From assembly GCA_041485385.1 (NCBI GenBank), contig JBGPJM010000134.1:1-13439 (forward strand): 13,439 bases of DNA, in the 5' to 3' direction. The notes below the pieces were generated by a model, which saw only the letters and a program-made list of their open reading frames with translations, was not told the DNA's origin and made no database searches. Position 1 is the stretch's first letter. The number at the start of each line of letters is the position of its first letter. Origin of the DNA: JBGPJM01 sp041485385 (GTDB lineage Bacteria; Planctomycetota; Phycisphaerae; Phycisphaerales; UBA1924). Both the position numbers and the translations under genes were made by a program. This document shows, in pieces, positions 1 to 7,763 of the stretch.

Positions 1-960
1 CACCGACGTCTTCACCGGCATCCCCTGCGGCTCGCGGTACCGCGCCACGCTCACCATCACGCCCTGCTGCGTCGGGCCGACTCAACCCGGCGACATCATC
101 GAGGGCGAGCCGCTCTGCGCCGACGGGTCCGTCGACAGCTTCAACGGCGGGTGCTACTCGACGCCCAACGCCTTCGGCACGATCGATTGCGGCCGGACGG
201 TCGCCGGGACCTATGGCACGTTCCTCAGCCCGGGCGGTGCCAGCTTCCGCGACACCGACTGGTACCATTTCACCATCTCCGAGCCGTCCAACGTCACCTG
301 GACCGCCGTCGGCGAGGCGCGCACCCGCGTGTTCATCCTGCAGGGCACGTGCCCGGCGTCGTCGCTGGCCACCATCGCCGCCGATGCGTGCACACCGGCG
401 ACAGTGACGATCCCCAACCTCGCCGCGGGCACCTACTCCGCCTGGGTCGGCACCGACGCCAACACCGGCGTCCCGTGCGGCTCGCGCTACCGCGCCACGC
501 TCACCATCGATCCGTGCTGCCCGGTCGGACGCCAGCCCGGAGATCTCGTGGAGGGCGAAGCCGTCTGCGCGAATGGATCCGTCGACACCTTCAACGGCGG
601 GTGCAACTCGGCGCCCAACATCTTCGGGGCGATCGATTGCGGCCAGACTGTCTCCGGGACCTACGGCACGTTCCTCAGCGCGGGCGGCGCCAACTTCCGC
701 GACACCGACTGGTATCACTTCACGCTCGCACGACCCGCGCGCGTCATATGGACAGCCATCGGCGAGGCGCGCACCCGCGTGTTCATCCTGGAGGGCACAT
801 GCCCGGCCGTGTCGCTCGGGACGACAGCGGCCGACGCGTGCCTCCCGGCCACGATTGCGCTCAGCCTCGCCGCCGGCACGTACTCCGCGTTCGTCGCCAC
901 GGATGCCTTCTCCGGCGTCGCGTGCGGATCGCGCTACCGCGCCACACTCTCCACCGACCC
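1..960 (+). repeat. In-frame tandem repeat, ~450 bp period
   Basis: The segment beginning CACCGACG at position 1 recurs at 451 (CACCGACGCC) and again at about 898 (CACGGATGCC), giving periods of 450 and 447 bp. Identity is high at DNA level, for example CGCTACCGCGCCAC near the end of each unit. Each unit encodes one PPC-like domain. The first visible copy is complete from 1 to 450, the second from 451 to 897, and the third is only the closing strand before the dockerin-like tail. High DNA similarity suggests recent duplication or ongoing recombination between units; how many more copies lie upstream cannot be seen. Confidence 0.85.
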
Positions 961-1132
961 GTGCGGCTGCGCCGCCGACTTCAACGCAGACGGAGCCGTC
1001 AACTCGCAGGACTTCTTCGACTTCCTCACGGCCTTCTTCGCCGGCAGCCCCGGCGCCGACTTCAATCGCGACGGCGTCGTGAACTCCCAGGACTTCTTCG
1101 ACTTCCTCACCGCCTTCTTCGCCGGATGCTGA
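2..1132 (+). CDS. Secreted repeat protein with PPC-like domains and C-terminal dockerin-like pair (5' end outside window)
   Basis: The frame is open from the first complete codon, so the start lies upstream; 376 residues are visible. They contain one full and two partial copies of a ~150-residue unit. Each unit has an N-terminal EGE..C...GSVD.FNGGC stretch, a CG.TV.GTYGTF segment, an RDTDWYHFT strand pair, and a closing CGSRYRATL strand. The DTDWY.F and later AGTYSA strands resemble bacterial pre-peptidase C-terminal (PPC-like) beta-sandwich domains; this is family recognition, not a search. The last ~55 residues are two EF-hand-like dockerin repeats, DFNADGAVNSQDFFDFL and DFNRDGVVNSQDFFDFL, the calcium-loop pattern typical of planctomycete exported proteins. 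Many Cys residues and the tail suggest an extracellular protein. Function is unknown; binding or surface anchoring is a guess. A strong hairpin lies about 90 bp after the stop. Confidence 0.85.
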   Translation, partial: TDVFTGIPCGSRYRATLTITPCCVGPTQPGDIIEGEPLCADGSVDSFNGGCYSTPNAFGTIDCGRTVAGTYGTFLSPGGASFRDTDWYHFTISEPSNVTWTAVGEARTRVFILQGTCPASSLATIAADACTPATVTIPNLAAGTYSAWVGTDANTGVPCGSRYRATLTIDPCCPVGRQPGDLVEGEAVCANGSVDTFNGGCNSAPNIFGAIDCGQTVSGTYGTFLSAGGANFRDTDWYHFTLARPARVIWTAIGEARTRVFILEGTCPAVSLGTTAADACLPATIALSLAAGTYSAFVATDAFSGVACGSRYRATLSTDPCGCAADFNADGAVNSQDFFDFLTAFFAGSPGADFNRDGVVNSQDFFDFLTAFFAGC

Positions 1133-1446
1133 CGCCAAATCGCCGTGGTACACGGGCCGGTCCCCTCCCTTGGCCGATGGACCGCCCGGCCGCGTGTGCC
1201 CGGCTTCAGGAATACGAGAAGGGGAAGGCCCGGACAACTTACGGGCCTTCCCTCTCGGCCGTCCCTGCCGAGTCATTGCGCACGGCGGGCGGCCCGGGCC
1301 GCCACTGCCTCGGGTCGTGCCGTCGACCCGTCCGCGGGCCGATGCCTCGGGGACAGGCCGGCAGCGACGGGCCCCTGTCGCCGGGCGTGGAGAGCATCGA
1401 CCTCGTAAAGCCACGGTTCGCGCACGCTCGCCTTAGACTTCTCCGC
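1133..1446. other. Intergenic gap with one hairpin
   Basis: No convincing gene is seen here. Open frames run through it on both strands, but they are compositional shadows of high GC and carry no recognisable domain. The only clear structure is the hairpin at 1222-1252. A TAGACT hexamer at 1434-1439 lies seven bases before the ATG at 1447 and could be a -10 element for the following gene. Confidence 0.5.
1222..1252 (+). terminator. Strong hairpin, probable terminator of the secreted repeat protein
   Basis: An 11-bp perfect inverted repeat, GGGAAGGCCCG at 1222-1232 and CGGGCCTTCCC at 1242-1252, encloses a 9-base loop. A G-U pair can extend the stem by one. There is no T-tract after it, so it is either a non-canonical intrinsic terminator, as is common in high-GC genomes, or an mRNA 3'-end stabiliser. 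Its position about 90 bp downstream of a stop codon fits both. Confidence 0.55.
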
Positions 1447-2173
1447 ATGCCCGCTGGGCGCACCCACACGAAGCGACTCCTTGCGGCGGCACGTTTCCTT
1501 GGTGCAGGGCTGGCGACCACGCTCGGCGTGGCGGTGGGAGGATCGTTTGCGTTCAGCCATGAACAGATGGCATTCTGGTACGCGCGCGGTCACGGCGCGA
1601 CGCGCTTGGGGACCCGGTTCTGGTTGTCCACGCGCTATGCCATGACGCGCGCCGAGGTGAGTGTGGCCCGTCCGATCGTCGCGAGGGCGTCGTCCGATGG
1701 CGAGAGGCCCACGCATGGAAGTTCGAGCCGGGGTCGGCCATCATGGTGGGCATCCCGGAGTGGACGCCCCGCATCTGGTCCTTCTACGAGGCCGGCTGGC
1801 CCTGTGCGGCCACCCGCGGCTGGTCGATCACGAACCTGCCTTCTACAGACCGAAGCACCGAACACCGTTATGGAGTGGTCCTGCTCCCGCTTCGCCCGAG
1901 CAATGCCGCGGGCGAGCGCCCGCTCATCGATCTCCCCCTCCTCCCCTACTGGCCGGGCCTGCTGGCCGACACCGCCCTGTACGCCGGTGCCTGGTGGGTC
2001 CTGCTGGCGATGCCGCGTGCCATACGGCGCGCTCGCCGCCGCCGTCGCGGCCGCTGCCCGCTTTGCGGGTACGACCTGGGCGGCGTGCAGGCCGGTGCGC
2101 CGTGTCCGGAGTGCGGGGCGGCGGACCCCCGTGCTCCTCATTCCGGCGCGGTCGCGGGAAACAGGCCGAGTAA
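1447..2173 (+). pseudogene. Frameshifted planctomycete membrane protein with C-terminal CPxCGYDL/CPECG zinc ribbon
   Basis: Frame 1 from ATG 1447 gives an N-terminal arm (MPAGRTHTKRLLAAARF), a membrane segment (LGAGLATTLGVAVGGSFAF) and ...FWLSTRYAMTRAEVSVA. The continuation lies one frame back (-1): EGVVRWREAHAWKFEPGS from about 1683, then GIPEWTPRIWSFYEAGWP, a second membrane segment (LLADTALYAGAWWVLLAMP), a basic arm, and a zinc ribbon with Cys codons at 2055, 2064, 2103 and 2112. This order (helix, soluble part, helix, RRRRGRCPxCGYDL, CPECG) matches a recurrent planctomycete protein of unknown function. A one-base deletion near 1660-1682 explains the break. After the ribbon the frame stays open into the antisense of the next gene; a second -1 shift would give a stop at 2171-2173, so the 3' end given here is uncertain. 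A sequencing error cannot be excluded. No Shine-Dalgarno (SD) precedes ATG 1447. Confidence 0.65.
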
Positions 2174-2269
2174 CACCGCTCAGTGCAGGCACCGATGTTC
2201 ACCAGCGAGCAGCGTCCTGGTCGAACCGAAGGATGTCGGTGGAACCGGCGTCGCTCCTGCACATCGACT

Positions 2270-3640
2270 CTACGGGCACCCTGTGAAGAAGCAGTTCAGG
2301 AAGTCAAAGAAGTCCTGGCTGTTGGTGATGCCGTCCGCGTTGAAGTCGGCGTCCCCGATGAAGAAGTCGTTCAGGAAGTCGAAGAAGTCCTGGCTCGTGA
2401 GGTTGCCGGAGAAGTTCCAGTCGCACGGGCAGACCGGCCCGGTCGTCGGGACGATGGCCGCGGCGTCGATGGTGACAGGCGTGCCGGGCTTGAACAGGCC
2501 GATCGTCACCGCGCCGGGCGCGGCGGCGGGCGCCGCCGCCGAGTCGAAGCGGAAGTTGTAGAGCGTGCCCCAGCGGAGGGCGTTGGAGTCGGGGTTCTGA
2601 TCGAAGGTCTGCGGGCTGGTCCATTGCACGGCCGCCCCCGCCTGCGCGCCGGCCCAGTCGGTGTTGTCGAACGGTTCGCCGGAGTGGTACAGAACACCGT
2701 GGAACCCGAGGCTCGCGGCGGTCTCCGAGGTCTGAAGCGGCACGGTGAACGAGCCGGCGCTGCGGTCGGAGTTGAGGTTCTGGATCGCGTACTCGTAGTG
2801 CCACACGCCGCCGCCCAGGTCGGTGGCCTTGGAGGCGACGATCAGGCGTCCGTCATCCGGGATGTCCACGTACGTGATCATCACGCCGGGGTCGGGCACG
2901 CCCGCGCCGCCGCCGTGGTCCGCCCAGGCCAGGATCGCCGGCTTGGTCCGCTGCACCGTGTCCGTCAGCGTGAGGTTGAATGTTGAGTCGACCGTGATGC
3001 GCCGGTAGGAGGCGTTGTTGTTGTCGTTCCCCGCCGCGGCGTCCTGGAACTGGATGTACTGCCCCTCGACGAAGTAGAGCGCGCCGGGGTTGGCCAGGTC
3101 GATCTCGGCAGCCTGCAGGCGCTTGTACAGCGCCCCGGAGCCGGACCCCTCGGCGTGGGGGTAGGGGAAGACGCCCGTCGCGCCGTTGATCTGCCACTTG
3201 GGCCCGAGGAAGACCTGGAGGCCGTTGGTGAAACAGTCGTAGGCATCGGAGCAGCCCGGCCCCAGCGCCGTGCCGTCGGTGGGGCGTGGGCAGGTCCCGC
3301 AGAGCGTGCCGTTGTCGGAGCCGAAGCCGTGCTTGGGCCAGGCCTGGCCGACCTGCTCGAAGCGCCCGTTGAGGAGGCGGAACATGTTGGTGGCGATCAC
3401 GGGGTGCTCGTTGGTCCCGCCGTGCCAGAGGAGGTTCTGATCGCCCAGGTTGCAGGAAGTCGTCCCGATGGAGTAGGCGTGCTTGCCGTCGATGGGGGTG
3501 GGGGTGTAGTGGCAGGTGTTGGGGATGTCGCCGACGATGACGTCCGGCCCGGAGGACTGCGCGAGTGCACTTCCCCCTGCGCTGAGCGCCAAGCCGAGCG
3601 ACGAGAGGAGATGCACAAGCGTGGAGCGAGAGCGCGTCAT
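2270..3640 (-). CDS. Secreted protein with C-terminal dockerin-like repeats, function unknown
   Basis: 456 residues from ATG 3640, chosen because AAAGGA lies eight bases upstream and the product begins with a classic signal peptide (TRSRS, hydrophobic core, cleavage near SALA|Q at residue 27). A longer in-frame start at 3709 lacks these. The body begins GPDVIVGDIPNTCHYTPTPI and contains SIGTTSCNLGDQNLLW and GALYFVEGQYIQFQDAAAGN, features I recall from a planctomycete family of secreted proteins of unknown function; no enzymatic motif is evident. Residues ~401-456 hold two EF-hand-like units, the first weak (DWNFSGNLTSQDFFDFL), the second canonical (DFNADGITNSQDFFDFL), ending CFFTGCP. The gene converges on the broken zinc-ribbon gene, and its 3' end is overlapped by that gene's read-through frame. 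Confidence 0.85.
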   Translation of the reverse strand: MTRSRSTLVHLLSSLGLALSAGGSALAQSSGPDVIVGDIPNTCHYTPTPIDGKHAYSIGTTSCNLGDQNLLWHGGTNEHPVIATNMFRLLNGRFEQVGQAWPKHGFGSDNGTLCGTCPRPTDGTALGPGCSDAYDCFTNGLQVFLGPKWQINGATGVFPYPHAEGSGSGALYKRLQAAEIDLANPGALYFVEGQYIQFQDAAAGNDNNNASYRRITVDSTFNLTLTDTVQRTKPAILAWADHGGGAGVPDPGVMITYVDIPDDGRLIVASKATDLGGGVWHYEYAIQNLNSDRSAGSFTVPLQTSETAASLGFHGVLYHSGEPFDNTDWAGAQAGAAVQWTSPQTFDQNPDSNALRWGTLYNFRFDSAAAPAAAPGAVTIGLFKPGTPVTIDAAAIVPTTGPVCPCDWNFSGNLTSQDFFDFLNDFFIGDADFNADGITNSQDFFDFLNCFFTGCP

Positions 3641-3690
3641 GGGAGATTCCTTTGTCGAGCAGGCACAGCCAACAAGATCGCCCCCCCCCA

Positions 3691-3705
3691 GGCCGATGAT
3701 CGGCC
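3691..3705. promoter_or_regulatory. 15-bp palindrome beside a C9/G9 tract upstream of the secreted protein
   Basis: GGCCGAT-G-ATCGGCC is a perfect 7-bp dyad around one central base. It lies 50-65 bp upstream of the ATG at 3640 and next to a nine-base homopolymer at 3681-3689 (C on this strand, G in the mRNA sense). It may be an operator or a 5'-leader hairpin. No -10/-35 pair could be fixed with confidence nearby. Confidence 0.35.
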
Positions 3706-3838
3706 CCACGCCCTCTCATAGAGTGCCCCATGACCGGTCGCTCTGCAACTCGCGGGGCTGGTTCCGCAAGAAATGGGGCCGCAGCGGCGAACTTGGGCTC
3801 GAACTCATGAAGCGCCGACCTGCGCGCCCGCCGCGGAG

Positions 3839-4825
3839 CTACTTCGCCGCGACCCACCCGTACTCCACGTACTCCCTCTCCACCGTCCCATCGTCGTACA
3901 GGTCCACGGCCGCGTACCCCTCGCGGCACTCGTGGTTCGCCCCCTTCCACCACGACCCGCACACCGCCCCGTTGCAGTAGAACCGCACCCCGTTGTACTC
4001 GACCCGGTCCAGCAGGTGAACGTGCCCGCTCAGGCATGCGCGCACGTTGGTGTGTTTCGCGAAGAGGCCGCGGATCTTCTTCGAGTCCAGGTGCATCATC
4101 GCCCCCGAGACGCCGAAATCGCCGGTCTTGCCGTCGGGCCCCTGCGTCAGGACGCACACCGCGAGGATCGGGATGTGCGAGACGACCAGCACGTTCATCT
4201 TCGCGTCCGTCCCGGCCAGCTCGCCGGAGAGCCACTCGAACTGCTCGTCATCGAGCTTGCCGATGTACGAGTCGTCCTTGGCGTGGATGCTGTCGAGCAC
4301 CACGACCTTCCACCCGGCGCGATCGAAGCTCCGGTAGGGGCGGGTCATGCCGGTCATGTCCATCGCCCATTTCTTGCCGTATTCCGGCTCTGCTCCGGTT
4401 GTGCCGCTCTTCTTCTTGTCCCACCCCCACACGTCGTGGTTCCCGAGGCAGTGCTCCAGCGGCAGCGAGCACTCGTCCGTGAGCACCTTCTTCCACAGGT
4501 CCCACTGCGTCCTGGTCCGCGCGTGGTCCTTGGCCATGCTGTCCATCACCTGGTCGCCGCCGGTGATGATCAGCTCGGGCTTGTCCTTCATCTGCTGCAC
4601 GTGGCGCAGGCACGCGCTCAATCCCTCGCCGGCGTGCAGCTCCGGCTGCACGTGGATATCCGTCAAATGCGCAAGGCGCAGCACGCGTTTTCGTGCTGCG
4701 GACGACGGCGCAACGGCGGATTGAAGAACGGCGCGAGCACTCGCGGGGAGCGAGGTGATGGCGGCGGTTGCGGCGGCGATTCCGCCGATTTTCAGCATTT
4801 CGCGCCGCGTGAACCGGTCGCTCAT
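3839..4825 (-). CDS. Tat-exported calcineurin-like metallophosphoesterase
   Basis: 328 residues. Start ATG 4825 is set by GGAGGT five bases upstream and by the twin-arginine signal TRREMLKIGG (residues 6-15), followed by an Ala-rich hydrophobic segment to about residue 32. The catalytic domain of the calcineurin-like family (PF00149 type) shows its metal-binding blocks in order: TDIH (D56, H58), GGDQV (D91), GNHD (N129, H130), VSHIP (H217) and GHVH (H268, H270). All expected metal ligands are present, so it should be an active dinuclear-metal phosphohydrolase, folded in the cytoplasm before Tat export to the periplasm. Substrate is not predictable from sequence; the short DxH spacing and mid-size domain resemble cyclic-nucleotide or phosphoester hydrolases of planctomycetes. 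It is divergent from the SMR transporter gene with a 45-bp gap. Confidence 0.92.
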   Translation of the reverse strand: MSDRFTRREMLKIGGIAAATAAITSLPASARAVLQSAVAPSSAARKRVLRLAHLTDIHVQPELHAGEGLSACLRHVQQMKDKPELIITGGDQVMDSMAKDHARTRTQWDLWKKVLTDECSLPLEHCLGNHDVWGWDKKKSGTTGAEPEYGKKWAMDMTGMTRPYRSFDRAGWKVVVLDSIHAKDDSYIGKLDDEQFEWLSGELAGTDAKMNVLVVSHIPILAVCVLTQGPDGKTGDFGVSGAMMHLDSKKIRGLFAKHTNVRACLSGHVHLLDRVEYNGVRFYCNGAVCGSWWKGANHECREGYAAVDLYDDGTVEREYVEYGWVAAK

Positions 4826-4870
4826 CGGGCACCTCCGCGCCCAGCATACCGCGCCCCTACGCTGAGCCCC

Positions 4871-5215
4871 ATGACCTACTTCTACCTGGCGCTTGCGATC
4901 GTTTTCGAGGCCGGATGGGCGATCGCGATGAAGATTTCGCAAGGATTGACGCGCCCGTGGCCCACGGCGGCGACGATCGTGATGTACGTTTTCAGTCTTG
5001 TTTTTCTGGCTTTGGCGACGAGGAAGCTGCAGATCGGGGTGACGTACGCGGTCTGGGCCGGGGTGGGGGCGGCGATCATTGCCGGCGCGGGGATCGTGCA
5101 TTTCAAGGAACCGGTGACGCCGCTGAAGCTGGTCTCGCTGGGGCTGGTGATTCTCGGTGTGATCGGCCTGAACCTCTCCGGGCACGCCGCCCCGTCCCCT
5201 CCCCCGGGACCGTGA
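4871..5215 (+). CDS. gdx: Small multidrug resistance (SMR) family transporter, Gdx/SugE-like guanidinium exporter
   Basis: 114 residues with four membrane helices, the usual SMR length; it would act as an antiparallel dimer in the inner membrane, exchanging protons for cation. The central Glu is E13 (VFEAGWAIAMK). W16, S42, Y59 and W62 coincide with the binding-site residues I recall for the guanidinium exporter Gdx-Clo, and the E..W spacing and YAVWAGVGA segment match the Gdx/SugE subtype rather than EmrE, which has Gly in place of W16. Older names are sugE and sugE-like. Substrate guanidinium is therefore likely but inferred. No SD precedes ATG 4871; a TACGCT hexamer ends seven bases before it, suggesting a leaderless transcript. 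The Pro-rich tail (PSPPPGP) is unusual. No second SMR subunit is present, consistent with a homodimer. Confidence 0.9.
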   Translation: MTYFYLALAIVFEAGWAIAMKISQGLTRPWPTAATIVMYVFSLVFLALATRKLQIGVTYAVWAGVGAAIIAGAGIVHFKEPVTPLKLVSLGLVILGVIGLNLSGHAAPSPPPGP

Positions 5216-5380
5216 TGGGCCCATTCTGCGCGCCCAAATCGGGAATTACCCCATCGAAACGGCGCGTTTTTTGGCACGTTCGGTGGACTGACCGGCATGT
5301 TCCTGAGGTTTCAGCGCGACCGGCGGCGGGGGATGCCCGTCGCGGCGGGTTAGCGAATCCTGGCGCCGGTTTCGGGGGGG

Positions 5381-6202
5381 TTACGGGGCGACGGCTTCGG
5401 CCCAGCAGATGACAAACCAGAGGGCGGCGTCGGGGCGGGTGGACCAGGCGCGGAGGGAGTCGATGCCGGCCCGGACGTGCTCGTCGTCGAGGGGGCCGTG
5501 CTGGACGATCGTGGGTCGGGCGCCCTCGAGGATGCGGAGCATGTTGGTGACGAGGGGGTGGAAGTCGGCGTGCCCGGCGCAGGCGCCGAAGAAGAGGGTG
5601 GTGTTGCGGAGCGGGCGGGCGCCGGCGTCGTGGAGGAGCTGCACCAGCTTGCGGCCGATGAAGGGATCGTTGCCGAGGCGCGTGTAGGTGCGGCAGTAGG
5701 CGTCCCAGAGCGGGGCAAGGCCGGCGGGCTCGGGCCAGAGGCGGAGGAGGTCGTGGTCGTCGTCGGCGAGGACCAGTCTGCCGCCGGGACGGACGGCGCG
5801 GAGCATCTGCTTGACGACGGCGATCGGATCGGGGACGTGCTCGAGGATGAAGCGGGCGTGGGCGACGTCGAAGGAGGCGCGCTCGGCGGTGGTGAGCGGG
5901 AGGGCGAGGGCGTCGCCGGGGCGGAAATCGACGAGGCTCTCTTCGCTGGCGGCGGCGGCCTGGCGGGCGGCCTCGGCGAGCTGAGCGGGGTCTCGCTCGA
6001 TGCCGACGACCTTGCCGCCGGGGGCGACGGCGCGGGCCATGGCGCGGGAGAGCTGGCCGAGGCCGCAGCCGACGTCGAGGATGCGCCGGCCGGGCGTGAG
6101 GGCAAGCTCGCGGAGGCAGAGTCCGTTGATGAGGTCGTTGAGGCGGGAGAGGCGTGCCTGCTCCTCTTCGTGGCTGCCGTGGATGTAGTGGCTGCTGGGC
6201 AT
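5381..6202 (-). CDS. Class I SAM-dependent methyltransferase
   Basis: 273 residues starting at ATG 6202, the only ATG that keeps the N-terminal helix; no SD is visible. The Rossmann fold is clear: motif I ILDVGCGLGQ (41-50), the acidic end of strand 2 GIERDP (E69), GDALALP (D97), FDVAHARFILEHVPDP (111-126), and post-motif LRAVRPGGRLVLADDD (134-149). The N-terminal YIHGSHEEEQARLSRLN is a leader often seen in planctomycete and actinobacterial small-molecule methyltransferases. The C-terminal ~120 residues, which would choose the substrate, carry no signature I recognise. The gene starts 75 bp after the stop of the CorC-like gene on the same strand, so the two may be cotranscribed, though no functional link is obvious. 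It converges on the SMR gene across a 165-bp gap. Confidence 0.92.
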   Translation of the reverse strand: MPSSHYIHGSHEEEQARLSRLNDLINGLCLRELALTPGRRILDVGCGLGQLSRAMARAVAPGGKVVGIERDPAQLAEAARQAAAASEESLVDFRPGDALALPLTTAERASFDVAHARFILEHVPDPIAVVKQMLRAVRPGGRLVLADDDHDLLRLWPEPAGLAPLWDAYCRTYTRLGNDPFIGRKLVQLLHDAGARPLRNTTLFFGACAGHADFHPLVTNMLRILEGARPTIVQHGPLDDEHVRAGIDSLRAWSTRPDAALWFVICWAEAVAP

Positions 6203-6277
6203 GATGAGGTCCGGGCGGCGACGGATCTCAGTACGAGGGGGGCGCGGGCCGGTTCTCGTCCGCTGCCGGGGGGCTGC

Positions 6278-7609
6278 TCATTCGGACGAGTGCTGGGTCT
6301 GGGCTTCTGAGGGTGGGGGGAGGCGGGTGAGCATGACCTTGTCCACGCGCTGGCCGTCCATGTCGACGACTTCGAAGCGGAAGTCGCCCCATTCGAAGGT
6401 TTCGGCGGTGCGGGGGATGTGGCCGAGGTGGGTCATGACCAGGCCGCCGAGGGTGTGGTAGTCGCTGCCCTCGGTGGCGGCGGTGCCGCCGGGGAGGGCG
6501 TCGGTCTGCATGAGGTCCTGGAGCTGGTCGATGGGGAGGGAGCCGCCCAGGAGCCAGGAGGTCTCGCTGCGCTGGACGATGAGGGGCTCGGAGTCCTGGC
6601 CGGGGCGGTAGACGTCGCCGATGACGGCCTCGACGATGTCGTTGAAGGTGATGAGGCCCTCGACGGCGCCGTACTCGTCGACGACCAGGGCCATGTGGGT
6701 GCCCTTGTTCTTGAAGGTCTCCAGGAGCTTGAGGGCGTGGGTGGACTCGGGGACGAAGAGGGGAGGGCGGGCGATCTCCTCGAGGTTGAGGGTGTCGGAG
6801 ATGAGGCCGTGTTTGACGATGTCCTTGACGTGGAGGATGCCGACGACGTCGTCGAGCCCGGCGCGGCAGACGGGGTACTGCGAGTGGAAGCTGGTGGCGA
6901 CGGCGATGCGGACGCGCTGGGGAGGGTCGGCGACGTCGAGGAACTCGATCTCGGTGCGCGGGACCATGAGGGCCTTGACCTTGCGGTCGCCCAGGCGAAG
7001 GACGCCCTCGACCATCTCCTGCTCGGCGCGGTAGACGACGCCGGTCTCGGCGGCCTGCTCGATGATGCCCTTGATGTCCTCGGCCGTCACGTCGCGCGAG
7101 GGGGGGCGGGCGAGGCCCATGACGCCGACGATGAGGTCGGTGGAGGCGGAGAGGAACCAGACGATGGGCGCGGCCAGGCGCGACATCCAGAGCATGGGGC
7201 GGGCCATGACGGTGGCGATGGTCTCGGGGCGGCCCATGCCGATGCGCTTGGGGACGAGCTCGCCGATGACGAGGGAGACGTAGGTGATGGCGAGCACGAC
7301 GACGACGAGGGAGATGGCGCCGGCGTAAGGAGCCAGGGAGGGGTGCTGCTTGAGCGATGCCTCGAGCCTGGTCGAGAGGGCGGCCTCGCCGAAGGCGCCG
7401 ATGGTGATGCCGATGAGGGAGATCCAGGCCTGGACGGTGGAGAGGAAGCGGGTGGGGGACTCGGCGAGGGCGAGGGCGGCGGCGGCGCGGGGGTTGCCGC
7501 GGTCGGCGGCGGCCTGGAGGCGGGTCTTGCGGGCGGAGACCACCGCGAACTCGGACATGACGAAGACGCCGTTGGCGACGATCAGGAGGAGAAGGAACGC
7601 GATTTCCAT
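6278..7609 (-). CDS. CNNM/DUF21 - CBS pair - CorC_HlyC membrane protein (hemolysin C / CorC-like family)
   Basis: 443 residues, the usual length. Start ATG 7609 has AGGAG six bases upstream. The DUF21/CNNM membrane domain spans ~1-190, with hydrophobic segments near 1-25, 56-80, 94-117 and 136-166, and the family motif GELVPKRI (116-123). A CBS pair follows (~210-335) with MVPRTEIEFLD (215-225) and VVDEYGAVEGLITFNDIVE (309-327). The CorC_HlyC domain is at ~347-430. Members of this family are linked to Mg2+ or Co2+ transport and are often labelled hemolysins for historical reasons; here an inner-membrane ion-transport or homeostasis role is the reasonable inference. The CBS pair probably binds adenine nucleotide. 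The gene is divergent from the small lipoprotein gene and probably leads a unit with the methyltransferase. Confidence 0.93.
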   Translation of the reverse strand: MEIAFLLLLIVANGVFVMSEFAVVSARKTRLQAAADRGNPRAAAALALAESPTRFLSTVQAWISLIGITIGAFGEAALSTRLEASLKQHPSLAPYAGAISLVVVVLAITYVSLVIGELVPKRIGMGRPETIATVMARPMLWMSRLAAPIVWFLSASTDLIVGVMGLARPPSRDVTAEDIKGIIEQAAETGVVYRAEQEMVEGVLRLGDRKVKALMVPRTEIEFLDVADPPQRVRIAVATSFHSQYPVCRAGLDDVVGILHVKDIVKHGLISDTLNLEEIARPPLFVPESTHALKLLETFKNKGTHMALVVDEYGAVEGLITFNDIVEAVIGDVYRPGQDSEPLIVQRSETSWLLGGSLPIDQLQDLMQTDALPGGTAATEGSDYHTLGGLVMTHLGHIPRTAETFEWGDFRFEVVDMDGQRVDKVMLTRLPPPSEAQTQHSSE

Positions 7610-7763
7610 GCGGGGCTCCTGGGGCCGGAGGGGCCGGGGGACGAGAAAAGGTAGGTCGGGCGCGACCGTGCGTGGACGGTGCGGGCGAGCTGAAGGACGT
7701 GCACCCGGGCCGGTCGGCCGATAAACTCGGGAGCGACGGTCAGACTCTCGACGGGGATCACCT

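Noticed and set aside
151..2286. Long plus-strand open frame of 711 codons
   Set aside because: It crosses the repeat protein in another frame, is rich in Arg/Pro/His, and has no domain. Only its part from 1447 to about 1680 is real, as the N-terminal half of the broken zinc-ribbon gene.
3740..3830. Possible tRNA, suggested by a GGCTCGAAC-like T-loop
   Set aside because: The flanking bases do not form a T-stem and no acceptor or anticodon stem can be drawn on either strand.
2853..4235. Long minus-strand frame of 460 codons
   Set aside because: It is out of frame with both the secreted protein and the phosphoesterase, which have signal peptides, SDs and motifs in their own frames. Composition is typical of a GC-rich shadow.
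5266..5290. TTGGCACG resembling the -24 element of a sigma-54 promoter
   Set aside because: The required GC at -12 is GG and there is no gene start downstream on that strand; it lies between convergent genes.
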